Of a stretch of DNA of 64,000 bases, positions 9,134 to 17,993 are shown one piece after another (within the stretch, counting starts at the first letter, position 1; each line of letters opens with the position of its first letter). Where the stretch lies: contig CAVZUK010000003.1 of NCBI GenBank assembly GCA_963778465.1, positions 310,001 to 374,000 on the forward strand, in the 5' to 3' direction. A program made the translations under genes and the position numbers. The stretch is from CAVZBW01 sp963778465 (GTDB taxonomy: Bacteria > Actinomycetota > Acidimicrobiia > Acidimicrobiales > RAAP-2). The notes under the pieces were generated by a model, which was given only the letters and a program-made list of their open reading frames with translations, made no database searches and was not told the origin of the DNA.

Positions 9134-9210
9134 GATCGTCACGGCGCCACCGTAACCCGGTGAGCCTGCTGTCGACCGAGCTCGTCGAGGTGGCTCCGGA
9201 CCGTCTCTGT

Positions 9211-9260
9211 GATCCGGCCCATGGGGTTGATCCGGCCCATGGGGTTGATCCGGACCACGG
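9211..9260. repeat. 18-bp tandem repeat (two full units plus a partial third)
   Basis: GATCCGGCCCATGGGGTT occurs at 9211-9228 and 9229-9246, with a degenerate third copy to 9260. It lies between the divergent zinc-finger gene and the gene starting near 9322. No binding-site symmetry stands out apart from the internal CCCATGGGG. Confidence 0.8.
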
Positions 9261-9321
9261 GAGAGTCTCGCGGGCGAATGCACGTCAGCTACACAGTGAA
9301 TCCATCTCCCCAAGACATCCG

Positions 9322-10515
9322 ATGTCGCACGCCCCGGAAAAAGAAGACGGGGCTCGTCGTTGCACTAAGAAGGGGCACGCAACAAGTACCACCGGAGGAG
9401 CCCGATTGGTTGCCTCGAAGACCCCCGACTGGGAACGCCACCTGCCCGGCCCCATCAAGCGGCGGTTCGCCCGCAATCTCTTCGCGGCCTCCGACCGCCT
9501 GGTGCGTGGCGTCGACACCGTCACGATGTTCGATTGCACGGGCGCGGAGATCGACAGCATCCCGGCCAATCCGCAGGCCGTAATGGGGTACACCAACGAC
9601 GCCGGCGGCCAATTCTCGAGCATCCACAGCTATGCCCAGCTGAAGGAGAGGTATCCCGACATCCCCGTCGTGGGGATCTCCACTCAGCCCTCGAGCGACC
9701 CGACACAGTCCCATGGGTTCGACTGCGAAGAGGGCGACTACGACGCTGCCCAGGCGGCCGACGCCATGCGTCGCGCCCGTCTGGCGGGTGTGCCCTGGCG
9801 CCCTTTCGGTTACGGCTACGGGCCGAGGGGGCCCGCCGGCTACCGCATCGGCGACATCCAGGACAACCTCCGGGCACTTGGCGAAGACATCACGCTGTAC
9901 GACTACCTCTCCACCGACATGGACGGGGTCGCCTCGATCCCGACCTACTACGCCAACGTGATCGGCAAGCAATACGAGAACTTCGGCAGCTACGACGCCA
10001 GCTGCGTGCTCTCGTCGTGGGCGGCCCAGTTCGGGCCGAGACCCGAGCCGTCCACCCCTGCTCCACCAACCGGAAAGGGCAACACCGTCATGATTTCCAA
10101 GTCCGTGGTGCACGCCGGAGCGACCCACCTTGTGCAGGTCGTCTTTCGCCAGTTCGACTTTGCGAGCACCCTGAGCGGCGAGGTCGCGGTGGGCTACGCG
10201 GTCCATCGCTGGTTCGATGCCGTGGGCACCGAGGGCGCCGAGGAGCTGACTCAGGCCGTCTTCGGCCCCCAGGGCGCGCAGCTGTTCGTGTTCGCCGAGC
10301 CCATCCTCGCCGTGTCGAAGACACCGCCGGTGTCGGGCCTCGACCCCAACGAGGACGTGGTCAACGGCACCCATGAGGGCTGGCTCGTGTGCGACCTGGC
10401 GGTTCAGCCGTCGCAGGGGCAGGCTCTCCGTCGGCACTGGCAGAAGCCGGGCGGCTATGCGCAGCCCAAGACGTGGCAGGCGAGGGACTTCCCGGCGCCG
10501 CCGTTTGCGGGCTGA
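9322..10515 (+). CDS. Hypothetical protein, possible DUF1906/GH25-like TIM barrel
   Basis: About 397 residues from ATG 9322; the start is uncertain because the frame is open further up through the tandem repeat. Residues ~75-250 alternate beta-like strands with acidic residues (MFDCTG, GISTQPS, DCEEGDYD, YDYLSTD), recalling the barrel of lysozyme-like or DUF1906 domains found in actinobacteria and their phages. The C-terminal ~150 residues after a Pro/Thr linker form a second, unrecognised domain. No signal peptide is visible. Coding is convincing from codon use; the function is not known. Confidence 0.6.
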   Translation: MSHAPEKEDGARRCTKKGHATSTTGGARLVASKTPDWERHLPGPIKRRFARNLFAASDRLVRGVDTVTMFDCTGAEIDSIPANPQAVMGYTNDAGGQFSSIHSYAQLKERYPDIPVVGISTQPSSDPTQSHGFDCEEGDYDAAQAADAMRRARLAGVPWRPFGYGYGPRGPAGYRIGDIQDNLRALGEDITLYDYLSTDMDGVASIPTYYANVIGKQYENFGSYDASCVLSSWAAQFGPRPEPSTPAPPTGKGNTVMISKSVVHAGATHLVQVVFRQFDFASTLSGEVAVGYAVHRWFDAVGTEGAEELTQAVFGPQGAQLFVFAEPILAVSKTPPVSGLDPNEDVVNGTHEGWLVCDLAVQPSQGQALRRHWQKPGGYAQPKTWQARDFPAPPFAG

Positions 10516-10607
10516 GGCCGGAGGGGAGCATGGCGGGAGGGCCGCCGGGCCGACCCGCACGGCCCGTGGGGAGAGCCCGGCTCGCCTGTCGGGAGAGAAT
10601 GAGGGAC

Positions 10608-11222
10608 ATGACCGCAACAGAGCCGGGACACGACTGGGACGATTCCTACGCCGGCCCGTCGCCGCCCTGGGACATCGGCCGCCCGCAGCCCGCTTTTGTT
10701 CGCCTCGCCGAGGCCGGTGCGCTCACCGGTGCACTGCTCGACCCCGGCTGCGGTACCGGTGAGCACACGATCCTCGCCGCGAGCCACGGTGCCCACGCAC
10801 TGGGCGTCGACGTCTCCCCGCGCGCCATCGAGATGGCCCGCAGGAAGGCCACCGAGCGCCACGTCGAGGTTCGGTTTCGGGTCTTCGACGCGCTGCTCCT
10901 CGGGACGCTCGGCGAGGAATTCGACACGATCGTCGACAGCGGGCTGTTCCACGTCTTCGACGACGCCCGTCGTGCCCGGTACGTCAGCGCTGTGCACGGC
11001 GCCCTCCGTCCGGGCGGGCACCTGCACCTCATGTGCTTCAGCGACCGCCAGCCCGGAGACTGGGGTCCGCGCCGCGTCACCGAAGGGGAGTTGCACGCCT
11101 CGTTCGGACCCGGCTGGCGCGTCGCAGCGCTCACCCCCGACCGCTTCGAGATCAACCCCGTCTTTGGCGCCGCGACCGCGGAAGCCTGGCTGGCCGACAT
11201 CGTCCGCACGGCGTCCCCGTGA
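10608..11222 (+). CDS. Class I SAM-dependent methyltransferase
   Basis: 204-residue Rossmann methyltransferase. Motif I is LLDPGCGTGEH near residue 45, the acidic motif II is GVDVSP, and motif IV lies around TIVDSGLFHVF. The N-terminal DDSYAGPSPPWDIGRPQPAF is like that of the thiopurine/tellurite-resistance methyltransferase group (TPMT/TehB-like). GGGAGAG at 10591 is well spaced for ATG 10608; ATG 10599 is an in-frame alternative. The substrate is unknown. Confidence 0.88.
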   Translation: MTATEPGHDWDDSYAGPSPPWDIGRPQPAFVRLAEAGALTGALLDPGCGTGEHTILAASHGAHALGVDVSPRAIEMARRKATERHVEVRFRVFDALLLGTLGEEFDTIVDSGLFHVFDDARRARYVSAVHGALRPGGHLHLMCFSDRQPGDWGPRRVTEGELHASFGPGWRVAALTPDRFEINPVFGAATAEAWLADIVRTASP

Positions 11223-11271
11223 GCCAGCCGCACCGTGGGGTCCACCGTGACCGCCGCGCGACGGTAGGGAG

Positions 11272-11763
11272 TCAACGCCGAGACGGCGCGATGGCCACCT
11301 GGGCGGCCAGAACCACGGGCAGGTTGAGCGGGAGGGCGGGTGCGCCGATCGCGGTACGTGCGTGTCGGCCCGCCTCGGGGCCGTAGAGCTCGACGATGAG
11401 ATCGGAGACGGGGTTGATCACGGCGGTGGTCTCGCCGTAGCCGGGCTCGGCGTTGACGTGGCCGTCGATGGTGAGCCACGCCGTGATGCGATCGAGGTCG
11501 TCGAGCGCGGTCCTCAGGCTCGCGAGCATGGCCAATGCGGCCAGACGGGCGGAGCGCTGCGCGTCCTCGAGGGTCACTTCGGTCGGGACCTTGCCGAATG
11601 GTCCGGCCGGCGATCCGTCGGCGTTGAGGGGGCCGTGACCGGCGACGAATGCCCGGTCCTGATGGGCTCTCACCCAGTCGAAAGGGATCTCGACGCCCTC
11701 GGGGAGCGCGGCCGGCGCGGGCAGGGTCAGGCCGAGTGTCTGGAGGCGGGCTTCGATGTTCAT
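11272..11763 (-). CDS. RidA/YjgF family protein
   Basis: 163-residue Rid-superfamily protein. N-terminal LPAPAALPEGVEIPF, central AGHGPLNADG and C-terminal ARTAIGAPALPLNLPVVL match the longer Rid subfamily found in actinobacteria and plants. RidA itself deaminates reactive enamine/imine intermediates from PLP enzymes; the arginine that anchors the carboxylate appears to be in HARTAIG. Function by family only. It stands alone, convergent with the methyltransferase. Confidence 0.85.
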   Translation of the reverse strand: MNIEARLQTLGLTLPAPAALPEGVEIPFDWVRAHQDRAFVAGHGPLNADGSPAGPFGKVPTEVTLEDAQRSARLAALAMLASLRTALDDLDRITAWLTIDGHVNAEPGYGETTAVINPVSDLIVELYGPEAGRHARTAIGAPALPLNLPVVLAAQVAIAPSRR

Positions 11764-11895
11764 GGCGGTGAGCTTGGCCGTTCAGGCGGCCATGCTCGAA
11801 ATCGGGTCGGCCCACAGGTTCTCGGGGACCTGAGGCAACCTTTCCGCCCGCCCCACGCTTAATTGGTTCGTGACCACGATCAGCCGGGCCGTCGC

Positions 11896-12447
11896 GTGAC
11901 CCGCCGGTTGGTGCGCCGCCGCGACGATGGCTTCGACGCCTTTGCGGCGAGCACGACCCGCGACCTGCTCCGCACGGCCTCGCTCATCGTCTGGGACCCG
12001 TCCGTCGCGGAGGACGTCGTCCAAGAGAGCCTCCTCCAGGTGGCGCGCCGCTGGTCGCGGGTGCGCCGGATGGACCATCCCGCGGCCTATCCGCGCCGTA
12101 TCGCGACCAACCTGGCGATCGGCGCGGCCGAGCGCCGTTCAACCGAACACGCCGAATTAGCCGCCGGCCTCGAGCTCGAGCCGGTGGATACCGCAGCCTG
12201 CCTCGCCCTCGAGCAGGTCGACCACCGGCACGACCTCGACGCCGCGCTCGGTCGGCTCGCACCGCGCCAGCGGGCGGTGTTGGTGCTGCGTTTCTTCGAG
12301 GACCTCACCGAGGCCCAAACCGCCGAGACGCTCGGCTGCTCGGTCGGCACGGTCAAGAGCACCTGCTCACGGGCCCTCGATCGCCTCCGCATCGACCTCC
12401 GCGGCGGTACGACCGTCGAGCCTGATCCCACGCAAGCCTCGCATTGA
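11896..12447 (+). CDS. ECF RNA polymerase sigma factor (SigE/SACE-like)
   Basis: Sigma-70 family ECF factor of 183-194 residues; GTG 11896 is preferred, TTG 11863 is an alternative. Region 2 runs around LLRTASLIVWDPSVAEDVVQESLLQVARRW; region 4 carries the helix-turn-helix in TEAQTAETLGCSVGTVKS. The following gene, 16 bp downstream, encodes a one-span membrane protein with a cytosolic N-terminus, the usual place for a cognate regulator. A similar module lies on the opposite strand at 13357-14974. Confidence 0.88.
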   Translation: MTRRLVRRRDDGFDAFAASTTRDLLRTASLIVWDPSVAEDVVQESLLQVARRWSRVRRMDHPAAYPRRIATNLAIGAAERRSTEHAELAAGLELEPVDTAACLALEQVDHRHDLDAALGRLAPRQRAVLVLRFFEDLTEAQTAETLGCSVGTVKSTCSRALDRLRIDLRGGTTVEPDPTQASH

Positions 12448-12463
12448 GTCGAAAGGGACCGAC

Positions 12464-13360
12464 ATGACCAACGACACACTCAGATCGGACGTGGCGGCGA
12501 GGTTCCGCCAGCGAGCGGCTCTCATCGACCCCGCCACCGTGGAGCGCATCGCGGCAGCCGTCTCGGACGCTCGTCCCCGGTCGCGCCGCGGACTGGGAAT
12601 CGCGGGATCGGCCGCTGGCACTGCGGGGGTCGGCGGGATCGTGATCGCAGCGGTGACGCTGTCGGGCTCCACACCGGCCTTCGCCGGTTGGACGGCGAGC
12701 CCTTCGAGCGTCACGACCGCCGGCGCAACCTCGGCGACGGCTGCCTGCGCGAGCCAGCTCGCGTCGATGCCGGGCGGACCCGGCGACGTCAGGTGGACCC
12801 CGACCGTGACGGACGTCCGGGGTCCCTATGTGCTCGAGGAGCTGGCGTCGGGATCGCTGTCCGCAACCTGCCTGACCGGCCCCACGTTGACCTCGGTCAG
12901 CCTCGGCAGCGGCGGCGGATCGGCCAGCTCGACGGGAGCGTCAGGCGGCGGGGACCCGGGCGGCACGTCGTCGACCACGAACTATGGTCCCGGCGACGCC
13001 CTGACGGCGCTCACGCTCTCGTCGCTCAACACCCAGGACGGTACGCCCTTCGATACCCTCGAAGGGACGGTTGCCCCGGGCGTCACGGCCGTCTCGCTCG
13101 TGTTGAGCGATGGCGAGAGTGTCCAAGCGACCGTGAGCGGCGGGCTCGTGCTCGCCTGGTGGCCGAGCGGGAGCAAGCCGCTCACCGCACTGGTGACGAC
13201 CGCCTCAGGGACGACCACGCAGTCGCTCGGCACGTTCGGCCCGGGTCCTGGGGCGATCGTCCACGGCAACAACGCGAGCGGAGCGTCCGGACCGGGACAG
13301 ACGGCTACGAACGAGTCGCTCAACCCGCACCCTCCTGCACAAGGTGGGTCGTCCAGCTAG
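12464..13360 (+). CDS. Single-span membrane protein linked to the ECF sigma gene
   Basis: 298 residues. A charged cytosolic N-terminus (~45 residues) is followed by one hydrophobic span (IAGSAAGTAGVGGIVIAAVT) and a Gly/Ser/Thr-rich exported part ending in a beta-rich region. I see no zinc-binding HxxxCxxC anti-sigma motif, so an anti-sigma role is inferred only from position and topology. Two Cys in the exported part may pair. It is convergent with the small membrane gene on the other strand, with a 4-bp 3' overlap. Confidence 0.7.
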   Translation: MTNDTLRSDVAARFRQRAALIDPATVERIAAAVSDARPRSRRGLGIAGSAAGTAGVGGIVIAAVTLSGSTPAFAGWTASPSSVTTAGATSATAACASQLASMPGGPGDVRWTPTVTDVRGPYVLEELASGSLSATCLTGPTLTSVSLGSGGGSASSTGASGGGDPGGTSSTTNYGPGDALTALTLSSLNTQDGTPFDTLEGTVAPGVTAVSLVLSDGESVQATVSGGLVLAWWPSGSKPLTALVTTASGTTTQSLGTFGPGPGAIVHGNNASGASGPGQTATNESLNPHPPAQGGSSS

Positions 13361-13635
13361 ATCGATCTTGCCCGGAGAAGGCGGCCGGGCCTGGCAGATC
13401 CAACCGCTACGACGATGGCGAGCCAGACGGCCAACCTCCCGACCACCAGACCATCGATGGTGTGCCTCGTCACCTCCTGGCCGTCGGTGTTCCAGGCGAC
13501 GACGGCGGTGAATGCCCCGGCCACCGCCAGCAGGCAGGCCGCGACGAAGGCTGGATCGCGCTTTGGCCGCGAATCGAGCGTGGTTCGAGTTGGAGCTACC
13601 CGATCTCCGCTGGGTGGCCCCGTCAGGACGGGCAC
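13357..13635 (-). CDS. Small two-span membrane protein
   Basis: 92 residues from the GTG at 13635, which overlaps the end of the upstream gene by 13 bp. Two hydrophobic stretches are visible (AFVAACLLAVAGAFTAVVA and LAVWLAIVVAVG) separated by a short polar loop, with a basic tail. It is probably the last gene of the sigma/membrane-protein operon on this strand. No family recognised. Confidence 0.55.
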   Translation of the reverse strand: MPVLTGPPSGDRVAPTRTTLDSRPKRDPAFVAACLLAVAGAFTAVVAWNTDGQEVTRHTIDGLVVGRLAVWLAIVVAVGSARPGRLLRARSI

Positions 13636-14477
13636 GTGCTGCCCGAGCAGGTGGTCGACTGCCCGGTCGCCACGACAATCGTGACGGTCCACGTGTTCGC
13701 GGCGTTCCCGACGCAGGGAACGGTGATCGTCGCAGTGCCCTGGGCCGTCGTCGCCACGCGGAGAACGATGCTGCCATCGGCGTTCGTGGACTGTCCCTGG
13801 ATGGCGAGCGCGGATGTGTCACCGCTCAGGGTTGCGACACCCCACGATCCGTCCGGCGGGGCGCTCAGCTCGATCGTGACCGGAGTCCCGAGGCTGACGG
13901 ATTGCGTAGTGCCGCTCGGCCCGTCTTGGAGGACGAGGGTCGTGGTCGGCGGGGGGGGCGGCAGCGTGGTGGTGGTCGTCGGGCTCTCGCCGGCGCGCTC
14001 GTCGGTACCCGCTGGAGCAGGGTTGGTGGTCGGAGGGGTTTGTGGCGTCGAGTCGTTCTCTTGCCCGCCCCCGGAGTCGCCCGGCTGGGTCTGTGCGGAG
14101 GGGCTCCCACCTCCCTCGGAATGCGACGAGGGCGGCAGTGTGCCGCCCGTGGTCGGTGACGTCGCCTCTGGGCTCGTTGGTGAAGGCGACGTCGGGCCAG
14201 GAGCCGTCGGTTGTGTCGTGCCCGAGTGCTCCCCACCCTGGGTCGAATGCGGGCTTGTGGGTGGAGCGATTGCCTGACCCGACTCCGGTCGCCCGTTGGT
14301 CGGGGTCAGGGCGGACACGCTCAGCGCCCCGGCGATCAGGGATGCGGCGGCCATACCCATGGCACCGACGACGATCCTCCGACGTCGGGTGAGCTGGGCA
14401 GCGCGCCTTCGCACCAGCGCTCGGTGATAGGTCGTCGGATTCGCCTCGGCGTGGTCGCTGAACTGGGAATCGTCCAT
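13623..14477 (-). CDS. Membrane-anchored Pro/Thr-rich protein with C-terminal Ig-like domain
   Basis: 284 residues from ATG 14477, overlapping the stop of the sigma factor gene. It has a cytosolic Arg-rich N-terminus, one membrane span (IVVGAMGMAAASLIAGALSV), about 110 residues of Pro/Ser/Thr/Gly-rich linker and a C-terminal ~90-residue beta-sandwich-like domain with two Cys near the end. The architecture suits a wall-spanning sensor that passes an outside signal to the ECF factor through its cytosolic tail. No classical anti-sigma motif is visible, so this role is inference. Confidence 0.72.
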   Translation of the reverse strand: MDDSQFSDHAEANPTTYHRALVRRRAAQLTRRRRIVVGAMGMAAASLIAGALSVSALTPTNGRPESGQAIAPPTSPHSTQGGEHSGTTQPTAPGPTSPSPTSPEATSPTTGGTLPPSSHSEGGGSPSAQTQPGDSGGGQENDSTPQTPPTTNPAPAGTDERAGESPTTTTTLPPPPPTTTLVLQDGPSGTTQSVSLGTPVTIELSAPPDGSWGVATLSGDTSALAIQGQSTNADGSIVLRVATTAQGTATITVPCVGNAANTWTVTIVVATGQSTTCSGSTCPS

Positions 14478-14974
14478 CAGCACCCCTCCGGCGACAGGAG
14501 CCCCTGCCGGTCCTCTTGCCGCAACTTCGAGAGTGCCCTGGAGCAGTGCTGCTTCACTGCCCCGACGCTGCAACCCAGCGCGGCCGCGGTCTCCGCTTCG
14601 GACAGGCCGAGGAGGTGTCGCATCACCACGACCTCCCGTTGCCGACGGGGCAGCCCGCGCAGGGACCGTCGGAGGTCCAGGATTCGCGCCAGGTCGCGTT
14701 CGGGGATCGCCACCTCTCCGAGAGGAGCTTGTGGTCGGCGGCGCCGCAACTCATCGAGGGCCAGGTTGGTCGACACCTTGGTTACCCAGGGAATTGCCTG
14801 CAGCCGGACCGCGCGCCAGCGGATCGACGCTCGCGCCAGGGCCTCGATCGCGACATCCTCGGCGTCCTCCTTCGAGAGGAGCACGTGGAACGCGACGGTA
14901 TAAGCGCGACGGTAAAGGCCGTCGAACTGGGCTTCGAACTGTACGTCATCGTCTCCCGCGTGCCTGCGCCGCAT
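14477..14974 (-). CDS. ECF RNA polymerase sigma factor
   Basis: 165 residues from ATG 14974 (AGGGCAGAG just upstream); the frame is open to 15088, so a longer start is possible. Region 2 is around YRRAYTVAFHVLLSKEDAED and region 4 around LSEAETAAALGCSVGAVKQH. It is of the SigE-type ECF group, similar in layout to the factor at 11896, with its own membrane-protein partner downstream. The divergent upstream region holds a spaced inverted repeat (15087-15128) that could be regulatory. Confidence 0.85.
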   Translation of the reverse strand: MRRRHAGDDDVQFEAQFDGLYRRAYTVAFHVLLSKEDAEDVAIEALARASIRWRAVRLQAIPWVTKVSTNLALDELRRRRPQAPLGEVAIPERDLARILDLRRSLRGLPRRQREVVVMRHLLGLSEAETAAALGCSVGAVKQHCSRALSKLRQEDRQGLLSPEGC

Positions 14975-15086
14975 GCTCTGCCCTGAATTAACGCTCCGAC
15001 CGGTGCCCAGGTTGACGCGAAGTCCCTTCATTTTGTCCGGGAGCTCCGAGTCGGGTCTCGAACGTCTCCGCTCGAGCCCATTGAGC

Positions 15087-15128
15087 ACCTTACGATGATC
15101 GATCTATCTGGTTGACTTCACGTAAGGT
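15087..15128. promoter_or_regulatory. Spaced inverted repeat in divergent promoter region
   Basis: Arms ACCTTACG (15087-15094) and CGTAAGGT (15121-15128) are perfectly complementary and separated by 26 bases that include GATCGATC. The element lies between the ECF sigma gene (minus) and the septum-formation-like gene (plus). It could be a paired binding site; a TTGACT at 15112 lacks a good -10. Confidence 0.35.
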
Positions 15129-15263
15129 ACTGGCCCCTGAACAAAGAGGGAGGATTCTGGATGGGCGGTGGGCGATGACGAGGTGGACCTCCAAGGAGCG
15201 GTTAACTCATGTCCCGTGTTGCCGCTGTCGTTCGAACGGTGGAGCGCTCGAACACACGCTCGG

Positions 15264-16484
15264 ATGAAAGACCGCGGGAAACCAGGTGAGGCGGGGTCCG
15301 GGAGCCCAGGCCGCTTCGAGCTCCCTGGGCTCGACGACGAGCTCGGTCACCTGACGCCGGAGGGCCATCCCGATCGTGCAAAACGCCGACCCCCGGCACG
15401 TCAGGAGACTTCGATACCGTCGCGAGACGGACGGCGGCGCTCGACCGGTCGAAGAGAGGGTCTGGCCAGAAGTCCCTCACCCGGGTCCTGGTTTCGTCGA
15501 TCCAGCATCGCAGCACTCCTCATCCTGGCGCTGTTGTTCGGCTTAGGCGTTACGGGACACGGGCCAGGCGCAGCGTTCCTTCGATTTGTTCGCTCGTCAC
15601 CGAGGCCGAGCGACTTGTCGATGGGCCTGAACGCGGGCACGGGGCAGCCAATGGGATCGAACCAGGCGGGTCTCTATGGTGGGCCCTATTCGCCGGGTGA
15701 TTGCCTCACCTGGAGCCAGCGGCAGTACTCCCGCGGCACCCAGACCTCGACGGTCCCCTGCTCGTCGCCGCACTTCATCGAGATCACCCACATGGAGCAA
15801 CTCAGCTCCTACCCGTCGTCGGCGCGATACCCCTCACCCGGAGAGCGGGATCGGATCCTCAAATCTGACTGTGGACGCCGAGCCAGGGCGTACCTCGGAT
15901 ACTCCCTCGCTCCGTCGGGACGCTTCTACGTGGGGGCCATCTCACCAAGCGAGCAGGGATGGGCAAAAGGCAGTCGGACAATGTGGTGTGGCATCCAGGC
16001 CAGAACGTCGTCCGATCCCGATCCCGCCAAGGGGCCTGCGGCCCTATTCACGGGCCGTGTCCGGGGGCAGGATCAGGCCTTTCTCTACAAGGTCGGCACG
16101 TGCCTTTCGTCGACCAGGGGCGTGGTTTCGTGCGAGTCGTCACACCTCTCGGAGATCACCGGTAGCGCCGACGTCGGGTCCGAGAGGAGCGCCTTCCCTG
16201 CGGATGCAGCGGCATGGTTAGCCGCCATCGGCCAAGCAGGCTGTGGTGATAGCTCCGCAGTCGCCTACCATGGTGGACCGCTTCCCGACGGCGTCCACCC
16301 CGGCTATCTCCCCATTTCCAAAGCCGATTGGGACGCCGGGATCCATACCGTCGAGTGCACCATCGCGTGGTACGACGCCACCGGTAACCCGATCGACAGC
16401 GCCGGCTCGCTCAGGGGTCGACGGCTGGCCGGTCAGCGGGAACCGACCCCTCCGGGCAACCTCAGGGTGGCGGCTTCCGAGTGA
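15264..16484 (+). CDS. Membrane protein with two septum-formation-like domains
   Basis: 406 residues from ATG 15264 (GTG 15168 would give 438). A long basic N-terminal part precedes one membrane span (IAALLILALLFGLGV), then two similar exported repeats. The first has GDCLTW, VPCSSPHFIEI, a Cys before AYLG and a later WCGI; the second has GTCLS, VSCESSHLSEITG and a Cys in QAGCGD. These Cys-rich repeats resemble the septum-formation domain of actinobacterial envelope proteins. The 3' end overlaps the convergent binding-protein gene by 23 bp. Confidence 0.68.
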   Translation: MKDRGKPGEAGSGSPGRFELPGLDDELGHLTPEGHPDRAKRRPPARQETSIPSRDGRRRSTGRREGLARSPSPGSWFRRSSIAALLILALLFGLGVTGHGPGAAFLRFVRSSPRPSDLSMGLNAGTGQPMGSNQAGLYGGPYSPGDCLTWSQRQYSRGTQTSTVPCSSPHFIEITHMEQLSSYPSSARYPSPGERDRILKSDCGRRARAYLGYSLAPSGRFYVGAISPSEQGWAKGSRTMWCGIQARTSSDPDPAKGPAALFTGRVRGQDQAFLYKVGTCLSSTRGVVSCESSHLSEITGSADVGSERSAFPADAAAWLAAIGQAGCGDSSAVAYHGGPLPDGVHPGYLPISKADWDAGIHTVECTIAWYDATGNPIDSAGSLRGRRLAGQREPTPPGNLRVAASE

Positions 16485-17754
16485 AGTGGTATCCCGGCGG
16501 GTAGTACTGCCCGCCGGGGTCGCAGATGAACCCGGACTTGGGACTCGGCGACACCCGCTCGAAGTTGTCGTTGACGACCTCGACCTTGATCCAACAGGTC
16601 GGCGGTGTCTTGTTGACCGGGTCCGTGGTGGAGATCAGTCCGTTCCCATCGAACTTCGAGATCTTGTAGAGCTGGGCGAACAGGGAGTTCCGAGTGGGAT
16701 TCTTCCCGGCTGCCTTCAACGCTTGGACGAAGAGCTCTGCACTCAACCAGCCGTAGAGCGCATAGACGTCGAGGTTGGCGCCCGGGTTGGCCGCCTTGAC
16801 CCACTTGTCGAAGGTGGCCACCTCGGGTACCACCTTCGAGTCCTGGCCGAGGTACAGGGCCGACGTCAGGTCGAGGACGCTCCCATTGGCCGCAGACCCC
16901 GCCAAAGGAATGTAGCCGGAGTCGTAGTTCCCGCCGCCGTTGCCGAACAGCTTTGGAGTGAAGTTCTGTTGCTGCATCTGCTTCGCCAGGTCGGCCGACT
17001 GGTTGACCGCCAGGCCGACGATGTAGACCATCTGCACGCCCTCTGATCGCATCCGGAGGATGTCGGGCGTGAAGTCGACATCGACCGGACTCACGACGTC
17101 CTCGTAAGAGACGTGGTAGCCGAGGGACTTCATAGCCGCCAGGACGCCGTTGGTCTGTGCTTCGGCCGACGCCACGTTGCTGGTGATCGTCCCGACGTGC
17201 AGATAGGCGCTCCCGTAGGCACTCTTGTAGTACTTGAGCGGACCGAGCCTCGTGCCACCCTCCACGATCGGGACGGGGCTGTAGTTGTACTGGTCCAGCT
17301 CCCGTGCCGCCTCCAGCGAAGGAGTGACGTCGGGAATCTTTGCGGCGTTGATCGCCGCCACGCCGCTGCCGTCGAAGAGCGAGAACCCGCCGACGAGCGC
17401 AAACGTCGACTTGACCAGTGCGTTCGTGGCAGTCGTGTAGTTCGACGACATGAAGGCGTCGTCGTCGGCGATCAGGTGGAGTCGGCGTCCGTTCACGCCG
17501 CCCTCCGAGTTGATCATGTTGAAGTAGCCCTGGGTGCCGTCCTTGGCCCCGAGAAAGAGGCCGGGTACGGGCCCGGAGAGCGTGTCCACCTGGCCGACCG
17601 TGACGGACGAGGAAGTCAGGCCCGTGGTCTGACTGGAACTGCCGGAGGATTGCGCCCCCGCCGATCCCCCGACGATCGTGATGCTGGCGGCCACCGTCAC
17701 GATCGTCGCCATGATGGCCGTCGCGGCCCTCGCCCATGTCGTCCGTCGGTGCAT
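16462..17754 (-). CDS. Branched-chain amino acid-type ABC transporter substrate-binding protein
   Basis: 430-residue periplasmic-binding fold type I protein (Leu/Ile/Val-BP family). The export signal runs from MHRRTTWARAATAIMATIV to about residue 36 (no lipobox Cys seen). The mature part has the family signs INSEGGVNGRRLHLI and DD near residue 110, and the two-lobe pattern through VYIVGLAVNQSADL. Cargo may be amino acids, amides or aromatic/alicyclic acids. No permease or ATPase gene is adjacent. The ATG at 17754 is chosen because it starts the signal peptide. Confidence 0.87.
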   Translation of the reverse strand: MHRRTTWARAATAIMATIVTVAASITIVGGSAGAQSSGSSSQTTGLTSSSVTVGQVDTLSGPVPGLFLGAKDGTQGYFNMINSEGGVNGRRLHLIADDDAFMSSNYTTATNALVKSTFALVGGFSLFDGSGVAAINAAKIPDVTPSLEAARELDQYNYSPVPIVEGGTRLGPLKYYKSAYGSAYLHVGTITSNVASAEAQTNGVLAAMKSLGYHVSYEDVVSPVDVDFTPDILRMRSEGVQMVYIVGLAVNQSADLAKQMQQQNFTPKLFGNGGGNYDSGYIPLAGSAANGSVLDLTSALYLGQDSKVVPEVATFDKWVKAANPGANLDVYALYGWLSAELFVQALKAAGKNPTRNSLFAQLYKISKFDGNGLISTTDPVNKTPPTCWIKVEVVNDNFERVSPSPKSGFICDPGGQYYPPGYHFTRKPPP

Positions 17755-17993
17755 CCGGACCCCCCCGTTGTGCCGATCGCCGCCCAGGGTTGTCGCCCGT
17801 GTCGCGGCGGGTTCTGTCAGGCCAACTTTCCCATACAATATCCAGTTTCGTTGGAGAAGTCTCCTGGCAGACTCTCCCCGAGGGGCGGGCGCCGGGCCGC
17901 CCCCGCCAGCCAGACCCGGGGCACGGACCTCGGCTAGTCTCGGCCGGGCCTCCCGCGGGCTCATGACCGCCAACCTCGGTGGAGGATTGTGCA

